NCBI GenBank assembly: GCA_965228955.1
Contig: OZ245848.1
Coordinates: forward strand, 2,976,001 to 3,040,000
Reading direction: 5' to 3'
Source of the DNA: JANSWY01 sp965228955
Lineage (GTDB): Bacteria > Bacteroidota > Bacteroidia > Cytophagales > Cyclobacteriaceae
Length of the DNA stretch: 64,000 bases
Positions 53,637 to 62,187 of the stretch are shown here, one piece after another (positions within the stretch are counted from its first letter, which is position 1; each line of letters starts with the position of its first letter). Under the pieces are notes generated by a model that saw nothing but the letters and a program-made list of their open reading frames with translations, searched no databases and had not been told where the DNA came from. The position numbers were made by a program, and so were the translations under genes.

Positions 53637-53675
53637 GGTCAGATGTATTTTAATTGGGTTTTAGTGCATCTGGCC
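53637..53675 (-). terminator. possible hairpin after anti-sigma gene
   Basis: GGTCAGATGTA (53637-53647) and TGCATCTGGCC (53665-53675) form an 11-bp stem with two G-U pairs and a 17-nt loop, directly after the anti-sigma stop. On the minus strand the sequence beyond reads into a short U-rich stretch; a weak terminator at best. Confidence 0.4.
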
Positions 53676-54452
53676 TTAACTGACCTCCCCCAACAAGTAC
53701 ATTTGATCTAAAGTAGGAACAGGACTTCCTCCTTCATTTTCTAAAGTAACTGCGAAAGCTGAAGGATTCTTAACATTTCTGATCGATAGAAATTCGTCCC
53801 CAATATCAAATACTCCCAAATCAGTTGGTTGCCCTTCTACAATAGCCCACAATTGATATTGTTTTCCTTCTGGAGGCTGAGGTAGAGAGTTTACTTTTAA
53901 TAACACCTTTTGTTCTCCCGGATTCCAATAAATAGTACCACTTGACGCAGAAGAAATTGGTAATCCATTTATGGCCACAATCTGTGTGTTCGGCTGACTT
54001 ATAAAGAATAGGTCATCTTCTACAGCAGAGTAATCATTATTAACTTTTTGCAAATCCTGAGCAAGGACCTGGTTTTGGTCTCTAAGAGAGATTAGTTCTT
54101 TATTTGAAGTTTGCCATTTATTCCAGTAATTGTATGCTATGATACTACTGATCAAAAATAGGGTGACGCTTGCAGCTATTAGAAATTTGAAATAAGATCC
54201 AGATGGAGAGCTCATTTGAACAGTCTCTTCCTTTTCAATCTCAGAAAATATAGAGTCTTTTAGATCTAACGGAGGTTTAGCTGAGGCCGATTCAGACATC
54301 TGATACAAAGTCTGTTCGATCTTCTCTAGTTCCTGTCTCAGCTCAGGGTCGAAACGTAATTGTCTTTCCACCTCCAAAGCCTCCCTTGGTGAAAGTTCCT
54401 CAAGTAAATAGGATTCCAGTATTCCTGACGATATGTATTCTTCCCTATTCAA
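53676..54452 (-). CDS. RskA-like anti-sigma factor
   Basis: A 258-residue protein: an N-terminal cytoplasmic anti-sigma part (SGILESYLLEELSPREALEVERQLRFDPEL), a membrane helix (about 86-106), a coiled coil, then the extracytoplasmic RskA domain (PQPPEGKQYQLWAIVEGQPTDLGVFDIG and AVTLENEGGSPVPTLDQMYLLGEV). No zinc-binding motif. It overlaps its cognate sigma-factor gene by 4 bp and should keep it inactive until signalled. Confidence 0.93.
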   Translation of the reverse strand: MNREEYISSGILESYLLEELSPREALEVERQLRFDPELRQELEKIEQTLYQMSESASAKPPLDLKDSIFSEIEKEETVQMSSPSGSYFKFLIAASVTLFLISSIIAYNYWNKWQTSNKELISLRDQNQVLAQDLQKVNNDYSAVEDDLFFISQPNTQIVAINGLPISSASSGTIYWNPGEQKVLLKVNSLPQPPEGKQYQLWAIVEGQPTDLGVFDIGDEFLSIRNVKNPSAFAVTLENEGGSPVPTLDQMYLLGEVS

Positions 54453-54964
54453 TCTACTTTCAATATTTTTCTTAAAGCCGTCATGGCACTTCGCAATCTG
54501 GTTTTCACTGTTCCTAGTGGTATTCCGTATTCTTTTGCTACCTCAGATTGCGTATAACCTCCAAAATAGATCCAATCTATCACATCTCTTTGATCAGAGG
54601 TAAGTCCTTTTAATACATCCTTTATACCCAGTGCATCGATAGACTGCTCTGTAAATTTATCTTTGTTTATAGTAAATACGTAGTGTTCTATAGAATCGGA
54701 TTTCTCAGACAGCTTAAAATCCCGTGATCGCATTTTATCAATGGCAGTATTTCGCAATATATTGATCATCCAGGTAAATAATTTCGACTTTCCTGGTTGA
54801 TAAGTATCAAATTTTTTCCAAATCTTCACAAAGGCGTCCTGCACAACCTCCTGAGCTTGGTTTTCATCTTTAACCATTCTCAGAGCTGTACCATATAGTG
54901 CGTCTATGTAGTTATCATACAGCTCACTCATAGCAGATTTATCACGATTCATTAATCGTTCCAC
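54449..54964 (-). CDS. ECF-type RNA polymerase sigma factor
   Basis: A 171-residue SigK/RpoE-like factor: region 2 (YDNYIDALYGTALRMVKDENQAQEVVQDAFVKIWKKF, SKLFTWMINILRNTAIDKMRSRD) and region 4 (QRDVIDWIYFGGYTQSEVAKEYGIPLGTVKTRLRSAMTALRK). Coupled to the RskA-like anti-sigma gene. A second ECF factor lies at 46102-46674 with an unrelated partner. Confidence 0.95.
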   Translation of the reverse strand: MERLMNRDKSAMSELYDNYIDALYGTALRMVKDENQAQEVVQDAFVKIWKKFDTYQPGKSKLFTWMINILRNTAIDKMRSRDFKLSEKSDSIEHYVFTINKDKFTEQSIDALGIKDVLKGLTSDQRDVIDWIYFGGYTQSEVAKEYGIPLGTVKTRLRSAMTALRKILKVD

Positions 54965-55073
54965 TAGTCGTTTTTCAGAGATGTTATCAGGTGAGCTCAG
55001 ATTTGTTTATGTTTATACTACCTAATCCTGGCGATTCATTCGCAGGTTCTGATAAACTTATTTATTTTTTTCC

Positions 55074-56177
55074 ATGATTAAGAATGATTCACAAGAAGCT
55101 TCACTAAAATGGCGGGAAGTTTACAGTTTGGCGGCATTAAATGCAGCAGTTGTCATTAGCTGGATAGCCTACCACGAATACCAACCCACACTAATTCAAA
55201 AGTTCAACTTTGATTCATTAGCAGAATTCCTGGTTTTTGCAAAGGCTATTATTTTAGTTTTGATCCCAGCTTTTGCTGGTTGGTTGGCAGATAAACTGAT
55301 TAACAGAAGTGGCAAATACTTCATTGTTTTTTCAGTTGGTGTTGGAGCAACAGCCATGGTCTTCATGACCGTAGCAACTATCATTGCAGCTGGACCATTA
55401 AGTGCTATCAAACCATTTCTTCCAATAATGATTGTAATATGGCTGGTAGCAATGAACCTCTTCATAAGCCCTGCCAACTCAATGATTGAAGCCTTTGCTC
55501 CTGCACAAAAGCTACCAGTTGTAATGGGCGTATTATTCCTAACTACAGAACTATTATACGCTTTGGAACCAGTAATTGTAAGTCTTGTACACTTCTTTGG
55601 CGATACTTTAACATTTGTGGTAGGTGGAATATTAATTAGTGGAACAGGTTATTTATTTCACAGAGTCTCCTCAGATGAAGTCATTCAAAGAAAAAGGGAA
55701 CAAACCAATCAGAAACATGATTCGCTCAAAATCTCGGCATTAGTTGCAATCATTCTAGTTGGGATAGAATTGGGAATTGGGAAAGCATTTTTAGTAGAGT
55801 TTTTACCTAATCACTTTACTTCTAGTTTCAGTGAAATTGGTGAGTCTGCTGAAATCATATCTTTCGGGCTGCTTGGGTTCTCAGCTATTCTTGGGTTTAT
55901 AATTAGTAAATACGTAAATAAACTTGGTATCCAACGAGTTCTTATAGTTTCATTTATTGCCCTGATAATCGGAGTTTCTGGATTGATTCTTTCACCAAAT
56001 TATATATTGGCAATTAGCTTTGCTGTGATTATTGCAATCTGCTTCAGTTTTGTCAACATCTCCGGACTTCCATTTGTATTTCAAAACATACCTTCCAAAT
56101 ACATCACATACGGTGTTGGGGTGTTTTTGGGAGCTTCAGAGATACTTACCGGCATATTTGAATACTATTATCACTAA
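55074..56177 (+). CDS. MFS transporter
   Basis: A 367-residue membrane protein with 11-12 hydrophobic helices and a loop-2 motif GWLADKLINRSGKY, consistent with a compact major-facilitator protein. No substrate motif is recognised. Transcribed alone, divergent from the sigma/anti-sigma pair by 109 bp, with a strong terminator. Confidence 0.82.
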   Translation: MIKNDSQEASLKWREVYSLAALNAAVVISWIAYHEYQPTLIQKFNFDSLAEFLVFAKAIILVLIPAFAGWLADKLINRSGKYFIVFSVGVGATAMVFMTVATIIAAGPLSAIKPFLPIMIVIWLVAMNLFISPANSMIEAFAPAQKLPVVMGVLFLTTELLYALEPVIVSLVHFFGDTLTFVVGGILISGTGYLFHRVSSDEVIQRKREQTNQKHDSLKISALVAIILVGIELGIGKAFLVEFLPNHFTSSFSEIGESAEIISFGLLGFSAILGFIISKYVNKLGIQRVLIVSFIALIIGVSGLILSPNYILAISFAVIIAICFSFVNISGLPFVFQNIPSKYITYGVGVFLGASEILTGIFEYYYH

Positions 56178-56182
56178 AAATA

Positions 56183-56214
56183 AAAAACCACTGGCTTATG
56201 AGCCAGTGGTTTTT
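56183..56214. terminator. intrinsic terminator after MFS gene
   Basis: AAAAACCACTGGCT (56183-56196) pairs perfectly with AGCCAGTGGTTTTT (56201-56214) around a TATG loop, 14-bp stem with T-tract. Efficient on the plus strand, and its A-tract permits activity on the minus strand too. Confidence 0.9.
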
Positions 56215-56371
56215 GCAGGTAATTGGTTGGACATATGGAAATGATGTATCGTAAGGTCTAGATTCGATTGATGCTGAAATTTCTTTTTTAGCAAATCAAA
56301 ATTGTTTCCACTAAATTAGGCCATTGATCGCAGCAGTTCGTGGCGAATTGTACCAAGGTCTGAATCAATAA

Positions 56372-56415
56372 TTGCAGATATTGCATATGCCCTATCATAA
56401 ATTGCAATTCTTGCA
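56372..56415. promoter_or_regulatory. TTGCA cluster with 9/21/9 spacing
   Basis: TTGCA begins at 56372, 56381, 56402 and 56411: two pairs with 9-bp steps, the pairs being 30 bp apart (about three helical turns). Lies 110-155 bp upstream of the XRE-type regulator, which may autoregulate through it. Inference from spacing only. Confidence 0.4.
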
Positions 56416-56525
56416 AAGCAGGTATTTTTGACAATCAGGAAATGGTATTTGCGCCCCAGAACAATCCAAAAGTAGGCTAGTTAGGAATTGTTTTTTTTGA
56501 AGTAAGGAACACACAATTTTTTTGA

Positions 56526-57518
56526 ATGAGCGAAATCGAACTACAGCAGCGTTTTCTCAATGAAGTCAAGGATAAAATCCCTGATCACCAGTCGTTTGTA
56601 GATGAACTGGCACACACATTACAAATCAGCACAGATAGTGCTTACAGAAGAATCAGAGGCCAAACTACACTTAGTTTTGGCGAAATTCAGCGTTTATGTA
56701 ATGCATTTGGAATTTCTCTTGATGCCTTGTTTGCCAGCTCAGCGGAAACGGTCTCTTTCAATTACAGATGTCTGGATGCGGAAAGTTTTTCCATTGAAAG
56801 CTATTTAATGTCTATTTGGGATAATTTGAAAACGATCAATAGGTTTTCAACAAAGGAGCTGATTTACTCAGCAAAAGACATTCCGATATTCCATTTATTT
56901 CTGATTCCGGAAGTGGCTGCCTACAAATTATACTTCTGGTCAAGAAACATTCTTAGATTTCCGGAATACAAGGACCAAAGCTTCAGCATGGACCTTCTAA
57001 GTCCAAGGATAATGGAGCTGGCTTCAAATATTTACAACGAATATTCATTTACACCCTCTACAGAGATTTGGAGTGGAGAAACTGTTAATGTAACTCTCAA
57101 ACAAATTGAATTTGGATGGCAAAGTGGTTTAATCACTTCGAAAGATCATGTATTGATGCTCTATCAGAAAATGAAAGAGGTACTGGACTTTCTTAATAAA
57201 TGTGCAAACGAAGGCGCTAAATTTGGTGCTTCTGAAAATTCCCAGAGTCGTGGTGTATTCAATATGTATCACAATGAAGTAACCATTGCAGACAACACCA
57301 TTTTCTTTATCATGGAAAACACCAAAGTGGTCCATATCAATCATAGTGTTTTAAATATTCTCACAACTACAAACCCTACTTTTTGTGAGAAAACGCATGA
57401 AATGATAGATCACATTATCAGTAATTCAACTCCGATAAGTAAGGTCAACGAGAAAGGAAGAAATATCTTCTTCAGAGAGATGCATCAGAAAGTAGATGAC
57501 TTGATTGCGAGGATATAG
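56526..57518 (+). CDS. XRE-type helix-turn-helix regulator
   Basis: A 330-residue protein. The N-terminal HTH (about 12-70; SFVDELAHTLQISTDSAYRRIRGQTTLSFGEIQRLCNAFGISLDALF) is a Cro/C1-type domain of the kind common in Bacteroidota. The remaining 260 residues form a mixed sensory domain with no recognised ligand fold. The 76-bp gap to a T9SS-secreted protein gene makes that gene a possible target. Confidence 0.86.
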   Translation: MSEIELQQRFLNEVKDKIPDHQSFVDELAHTLQISTDSAYRRIRGQTTLSFGEIQRLCNAFGISLDALFASSAETVSFNYRCLDAESFSIESYLMSIWDNLKTINRFSTKELIYSAKDIPIFHLFLIPEVAAYKLYFWSRNILRFPEYKDQSFSMDLLSPRIMELASNIYNEYSFTPSTEIWSGETVNVTLKQIEFGWQSGLITSKDHVLMLYQKMKEVLDFLNKCANEGAKFGASENSQSRGVFNMYHNEVTIADNTIFFIMENTKVVHINHSVLNILTTTNPTFCEKTHEMIDHIISNSTPISKVNEKGRNIFFREMHQKVDDLIARI

Positions 57519-57594
57519 TCTTCAACAAGACTCAATTTATCAATTAAGACATGGATCAATTGTGATTCCGTGAAATGTAGCTTAATTTGTAGTC

Positions 57595-59355
57595 ATGATT
57601 GGGGTAAATCGGTTACTGCTGGCAACCGGTTTGTTAATTCTTGGTCAATTTGGGTTTGCCCAGGAATTTGTAGAAGTGTCAGTAGATGAAGAAAAATTTA
57701 AGGTATCCAGTTCCAAGGGTATCTCCATTGCAGACTATGACAATGATGGAGATGATGACTTCTATGTCACTGCTTCCAATGAGGACATTCCAAACAGGCT
57801 ATTCAGGAATGATGGAAACTGGAATTTCACAGATGTTACAGAAGAATCAGGGCTAGGTTATATAGCCAGGTCAAAAACTGCCATTTGGTTTGATGCCAAT
57901 GCAGATGGATTATTAGATATTTATGTATCCAATGTTCGATCACGAGATCAGCTCTTCAAGAATAATGGTGATGGCACTTTTACGAACATCACGGAATCTA
58001 CAGGGATTATTAATGTAAATACTCCATTTTCAGTTCTATGTGGAGATTTGAATGGTGACTTTTGGCCAGATATTTACGTGACCAACTTTCTTGATCAAAA
58101 CCAATTATGGATTAACAATGAGAACTTCTCCTTTCAAAATAAAATCATTGGATCTGGAGCCGAAAGCAAAAGCAAAGATATGGGAGCTGTCATGTATGAT
58201 TATGATATGGATGGCGACCAGGATATTTATATCACTTATGATGGTGGTGACCCTAACAAACTGTTAGAAAATGATGGTACGGGTTCTTTCATTGATGTTG
58301 CTCCTGATTATGCCATGGACTATCAGGGATTTGGAATGGGTGTGGATTTCGCTGATTTTAATCATGATGGCACTTATGACATTTATGTCACCAATCTGTA
58401 TGACAACCTGCTTTATTTGAGTTCAAATGACAATTTCAGTGACGTGGCTGCATTCAATGGGCTTAACGATTATGGTATGACCTGGGGTGTAATCGCATTT
58501 GATTACAATAATGACACCCACTCTGACATCTACATTATCAATGAATATGGCTTCTCTCCGTATTCCAACATTCTTTATAGAAATAATGGAAATGGAAATT
58601 TTGTCAACGTTTCAAATGGCACTCCAATGGAAAGTAAACACAATGGATTTGGTGGAGCATATGGAGATTTTGACCAAGATGGAAAACTGGATATAGTTGT
58701 TGCCAATGTGACTGATCCTGGTATTCAGGTTTTTAAGAATCAAGCCTCTGTCGGAAACTACCTTAATTTCACACTTCTTGATAACTCACCAAATCTATTT
58801 GCGATTGGTGCCAAAGTTCAGGTTCTGGTTGATGGTGTTTGGCTATACGATGAAGTAACAGCAGGATCTGGATACAATTCGCAGAACAGTTACAACCTCC
58901 ATTTTGGAACAGCTAATTCAGAATCGGTTGAAGCAGTAAAAGTCATTTGGACAAACGGGGAGTCACAGACATTTGAAAACGTATCGACCAACAAACGATA
59001 CTTATTGGTTAATGGAAGTGAAATTCAAGAATTTGATGCTTCTATATACAGTGAGATTCTGGCAGGAAACACTCCTCCTCCTTCAGATGAAGTAGTAATT
59101 ACATCAACATTGAAGACAGAGAGTAATCTGAGTACATGGCCAAATCCTGTAAATGAGGAATTTAATATTTCTCTTTCCGGTCAGTTAAAAAAGGTAAATG
59201 TTGCCAATACAGCGGGACAAGAGATAGTACTTCCCATTTCAAAGATTAAAGACAATCATTGGAAAATAAGTACCAGTCAGCTCCCAGTTGGAATCTATCA
59301 AATAGTAATCACATCAGAATCGGAGATTCATTACCAGAGAATAATCAAGCAATAG
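57595..59355 (+). CDS. CRTAC1-like FG-GAP repeat protein with T9SS sorting domain
   Basis: A 586-residue secreted protein with a signal peptide (about 1-22). It carries FG-GAP/VCBS repeats with calcium loops (DYDNDGDDD, DANADGLLD, DLNGDFWPD, DYDMDGDQD, DFNHDGTYD, DYNNDTHSD, DFDQDGKLD), an ASPIC/UnbV domain (about 400-470; VTAGSGYNSQNSYNLHFG, VIWTNGESQTFENV) and a type A T9SS C-terminal sorting domain (about 512-586; STWPNPVNEEFNI, LPVGIYQIVI). It should be exported through the type IX system to the surface, probably as an adhesin-like beta propeller. Confidence 0.94.
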   Translation: MIGVNRLLLATGLLILGQFGFAQEFVEVSVDEEKFKVSSSKGISIADYDNDGDDDFYVTASNEDIPNRLFRNDGNWNFTDVTEESGLGYIARSKTAIWFDANADGLLDIYVSNVRSRDQLFKNNGDGTFTNITESTGIINVNTPFSVLCGDLNGDFWPDIYVTNFLDQNQLWINNENFSFQNKIIGSGAESKSKDMGAVMYDYDMDGDQDIYITYDGGDPNKLLENDGTGSFIDVAPDYAMDYQGFGMGVDFADFNHDGTYDIYVTNLYDNLLYLSSNDNFSDVAAFNGLNDYGMTWGVIAFDYNNDTHSDIYIINEYGFSPYSNILYRNNGNGNFVNVSNGTPMESKHNGFGGAYGDFDQDGKLDIVVANVTDPGIQVFKNQASVGNYLNFTLLDNSPNLFAIGAKVQVLVDGVWLYDEVTAGSGYNSQNSYNLHFGTANSESVEAVKVIWTNGESQTFENVSTNKRYLLVNGSEIQEFDASIYSEILAGNTPPPSDEVVITSTLKTESNLSTWPNPVNEEFNISLSGQLKKVNVANTAGQEIVLPISKIKDNHWKISTSQLPVGIYQIVITSESEIHYQRIIKQ

Positions 59356-59364
59356 GACTAATTA

Positions 59365-60348
59365 TTAAGGATTTTTAGGTTGGCACAGTTTCCATGGTGG
59401 AACTATGAAAAGGTTGACCTTTGCGTATGCTGCATCATTTGGTCTAAGGCCGATTAAAGCATCTCTATTTCTACCTCCTGGCTCAGCAAGATAATACCTG
59501 ATATTCTTATTAAAACCTGCTTCAAAACTAATCCACAACCAATCGTGAATTTCTCTTTCAAGAGTTAGAGTAGTTTGTAAATCGGCCTTTCTCAGTGTAA
59601 AATCGTCTTCACCACCGTTGAATGAACCATCCAAATTGTATCTCCAGCCACTAACTTGTGTTTTTGCAATTAAGTATGATTTGTTATTGATTTTATATCT
59701 AACTGCAGCTGATTTTGGAAGTGTTAAATCCAGTGTAAACTTATTGGTTATCTTGTGCTCGTACTTAAGTAATGGCCACAAAGAATAAACACCCAATTCA
59801 TATCCGGCAATAGCACCATAACCTATTTGAGTCCTGGAATTCAGAACCTTCATGTAGATACCTCCTATAAAAAACTTACCAGAATTCGCATTAAGCTGCC
59901 ATCTATCAGATTTCATTTCAAAACCTGAGTACAATGTCAAGCTTCTTGTTGCTGAAAAATCCTGCTTGTAGAGAAACCTAACGGCACCATTATAAAATGT
60001 TGTATTATTTAAGTATCTGTAAAGGTCGTAATCTATTACCTGCTCATCTGTGTCAAAATTGAATCGCTGTTCGGAGTATCCCAACTGCATACCAAAGAGC
60101 TTATTACCTTTCATATACAAAGGCACTCCTATTTTTGCTTTGAATAGGTTTTCTCTCTTAAGTTCATGATTAGCGTCTCCAAAAGATTCAGAACTAGAAG
60201 ATGTTTGGTGTTCAAAAAGTGATTCGTAGCTGAATTGTGCCAGTTTTGGCCTATACATATTTTCGATGACGTTACTTTCGTCATCCTGCGCGAAGCAGTC
60301 TGCGAGGAATGCAGAGAGGAGTACAGTGAGCACAATTTTAGTCTTCAT
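59365..60348 (-). CDS. outer-membrane beta-barrel protein, possibly DUF6268
   Basis: A 327-residue protein with a signal peptide (about 1-20, ending LADCFAQ). The mature part is amphipathic-strand rich (YEHKITNKFTLDLTLPKSAAVRYKINNKSYLIAKTQV; DWLWISFEAGFNKNIRYYL), suggesting a barrel. DUF6268 is a suggestion from general layout only. It is convergent with the CRTAC1-like gene by 9 bp; an acidic early segment (DDESNVIENM) follows the signal. Confidence 0.75.
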   Translation of the reverse strand: MKTKIVLTVLLSAFLADCFAQDDESNVIENMYRPKLAQFSYESLFEHQTSSSSESFGDANHELKRENLFKAKIGVPLYMKGNKLFGMQLGYSEQRFNFDTDEQVIDYDLYRYLNNTTFYNGAVRFLYKQDFSATRSLTLYSGFEMKSDRWQLNANSGKFFIGGIYMKVLNSRTQIGYGAIAGYELGVYSLWPLLKYEHKITNKFTLDLTLPKSAAVRYKINNKSYLIAKTQVSGWRYNLDGSFNGGEDDFTLRKADLQTTLTLEREIHDWLWISFEAGFNKNIRYYLAEPGGRNRDALIGLRPNDAAYAKVNLFIVPPWKLCQPKNP

Positions 60349-60485
60349 AAAAACCGTTTCGTAAACAACGACAATATGTTAATGTCGAATGTTTCCAAAT
60401 ATTTTATGTCTTTGAAACTTTTTTCCCGTGTGAACCGATGGGAATTAAATGAATCCCCGTTTTGCTGGACAATAATCAAAGATAC

Positions 60486-60520
60486 AAAAAAAAAGACACC
60501 ATCGAAATAGATAGTGTCTT
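60486..60520 (-). terminator. terminator of DUF1338 gene
   Basis: On the minus strand, AAGACACTATC and GATGGTGTCTT (coordinates 60520-60510 and 60503-60493, one mismatch, 6-nt loop) form a stem followed by a run of nine Ts. It ends the DUF1338 transcript before the outer-membrane protein gene. Confidence 0.85.
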
Positions 60521-60546
60521 AGGGTTGTTGTTTATACGAAAAAAGC

Positions 60547-61362
60547 CTAATTGGGTTTTAGGAAGTTTGTGCTCTCAAAGATTTTATCGGCTGACTGTGC
60601 GACAAATCCCTGGTACAAATTTCCAGTCAAATCAGGGTATCTAAATGCGAACTCGTAATAACAAGATGGTATGCTGTAAAGTCCCTCTGCAAACTCCACA
60701 GCTCTGTCGTCAGCAATTGTGCTTGATTGAGCTAGAAGCTTATCAGGACCTCCTTTTATCTCTCCACCGGATTGATTCAAATCAAAATCGTTGGATTTAA
60801 GGAATGCGTTTAATTCTTCTAATGAATCAAATGTCTGCAGTTTATTGACGTCAACCGTAAAATGGTTTGCGCAGAAACCGTATACATATAGCCACGCTGC
60901 GTATTCTGATTCTTCTAATAATGCCTTGTAAGTCTCGTATGAAATAGTTCCCCACGTTCTTCCTGAGAATATATACATACCAGTTTGGAGTAGACCTTGT
61001 GGAATCTTAGAGATGCAGTAAAGCACTTTCTTTCTAAGCTCCTGAGAAAACTCCTCTAATTTCAACTCTGAGATAAATACCTTTGGAGCCATTGGATCCG
61101 GGTGTTCGTAGTGTCTTGCTACTAACTTCTTCTTCTCAAAGTCATAAGTATCTTTTTGAACGTATCCACACTTAAGAAACACCTTCTCAGTTTGGTCAAT
61201 ATTGATACTTGGGTGATTGAAAGTTCTGAATGCAATGTGATCATTCATCACCACTTCTCCCCTACTTTCCAACAGTTGGTGTATCCTTCCTACAGATGGA
61301 GTGCTTTTCTGATATTCACTCCAAAAGATCTTGATCAGTTCTTTGTAATTCAATTCAATCAT
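60547..61362 (-). CDS. DUF1338 protein, 2-oxoadipate dioxygenase/decarboxylase family
   Basis: Start at ATG 61362 (MIELNYKELIKIFWSEYQKSTPS); the frame to 61404 adds 14 non-conserved residues. The 271-residue product has DUF1338 landmarks: NDHIAFRTFNHPSINID, the ARHYEHPDPMAPKVFISEL block with metal-ligand His/Glu, YGFCANHFTVDVN, and SCYYEFAFRYPD. Characterised relatives (HglS) turn 2-oxoadipate into D-2-hydroxyglutarate during lysine breakdown using Fe(II). This is the short form seen in Bacteroidota; a divergent Lrp/AsnC regulator fits amino-acid control. Confidence 0.88.
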   Translation of the reverse strand: MIELNYKELIKIFWSEYQKSTPSVGRIHQLLESRGEVVMNDHIAFRTFNHPSINIDQTEKVFLKCGYVQKDTYDFEKKKLVARHYEHPDPMAPKVFISELKLEEFSQELRKKVLYCISKIPQGLLQTGMYIFSGRTWGTISYETYKALLEESEYAAWLYVYGFCANHFTVDVNKLQTFDSLEELNAFLKSNDFDLNQSGGEIKGGPDKLLAQSSTIADDRAVEFAEGLYSIPSCYYEFAFRYPDLTGNLYQGFVAQSADKIFESTNFLKPN

Positions 61363-61418
61363 CGATACAAACAAAGTCAAATCAACCAAGCAAATCGATA
61401 TCAATCAGTCAAATATTT

Positions 61419-61434
61419 TAATTATTGATAATTA
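61419..61434. promoter_or_regulatory. AT-rich palindrome in DUF1338/Lrp divergent region
   Basis: TAATTAT (61419-61425) and ATAATTA (61428-61434) are inverted around TG, followed by TTAGATTAATTTTAC. Lrp-type factors bind such AT-rich palindromes, so it is a likely operator for the divergent genes. Confidence 0.45.
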
Positions 61435-61505
61435 TTAGATTAATTTTACTTTTACAGATACAATTACTTTAAAATTAACTTCACAGCTAGATTTAAAATA
61501 GTCTC

Positions 61506-61967
61506 ATGAGTCAATTTGACGCGATTGATAAGAATATACTGAAAGCACTCAGCCAAAATGCAAGAATCGCATACTCCACACTTGCGAAAGATTTGGGCAT
61601 TTCCAATACTATGGTACATCAAAGAGTAAATAAATTGAAATTGACAGGAGTGATTTCGCAACCTACCTATCAGTTTAACCCAGAAGTATTAGGGTTTACA
61701 ACGGAAGCATTTACCTGGGTCGAAATTAGTAATCCCAAATACATAGATACAGTTGTGGGTAAACTAAAGAAAGTACCTGAAATAATTGAGTGCTCAAATG
61801 TTACCGGTAAGTACGCATTGATGTTAAAAATCATTGCCAAGGACAACAACCACTTAAGAGAGGTAATATATAAGAAAATCCACCCTCTTCCTGGTGTTAG
61901 TAATACTGATACAATCATCTCATTTGAAACTTCTTTCCAGAAAAATATAGACATAGATGCTATCTAG
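61506..61967 (+). CDS. Lrp/AsnC-family transcriptional regulator
   Basis: A 153-residue Lrp protein: HTH (FDAIDKNILKALSQNARIAYSTLAKDLGISNTMVHQRVNKLKLTGVI) and ligand domain (VPEIIECSNVTGKYALMLKIIAKDNNHLRE). It is a paralogue of the regulator at 17461-17922 with the same length but different recognition helix. Divergent from the DUF1338 gene and probably its regulator. Confidence 0.95.
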   Translation: MSQFDAIDKNILKALSQNARIAYSTLAKDLGISNTMVHQRVNKLKLTGVISQPTYQFNPEVLGFTTEAFTWVEISNPKYIDTVVGKLKKVPEIIECSNVTGKYALMLKIIAKDNNHLREVIYKKIHPLPGVSNTDTIISFETSFQKNIDIDAI

Positions 61968-62090
61968 ATTGCAGAAATAAGCCGTCAAAAACGAACTACT
62001 AAAAACTTTATTCAGAAATCTGTAGATTTATTAAAATAATACTCGGCATTAAACCGTATTATTGCATGTTATCTCAGTGTTATGAGATGA

Positions 62091-62108
62091 TTAAACCTAG
62101 CTTAACAT
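62091..62108 (+). promoter_or_regulatory. 11-bp-period repeat upstream of Na/Pi cotransporter
   Basis: TTAAACC, 4 bp, TTAACAT: an imperfect 7-mer pair at 11-bp period, 80 bp before the cotransporter ATG. It shares the CTAACA/TTAACA theme and geometry with the repeat at 19955-19972. Low information content; a hypothesis only. Confidence 0.3.
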
Positions 62109-62187
62109 ACCATTGTTGAGATAGGATTTATTTAAGATTGTCCTAATAACAAATGGCTATCTCTATCAAGAGAATTATTTCTAAGAT

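Larger units (their letters stand above)
56178..56525. promoter_or_regulatory. 348-bp intergenic region before XRE-type gene
   Basis: No gene is visible. It begins with the terminator of the MFS gene (56183-56214), then has unremarkable AT-rich sequence and a spaced cluster of TTGCA words (56372-56415) likely to be a binding region. The rest shows nothing I can name. Confidence 0.55.
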
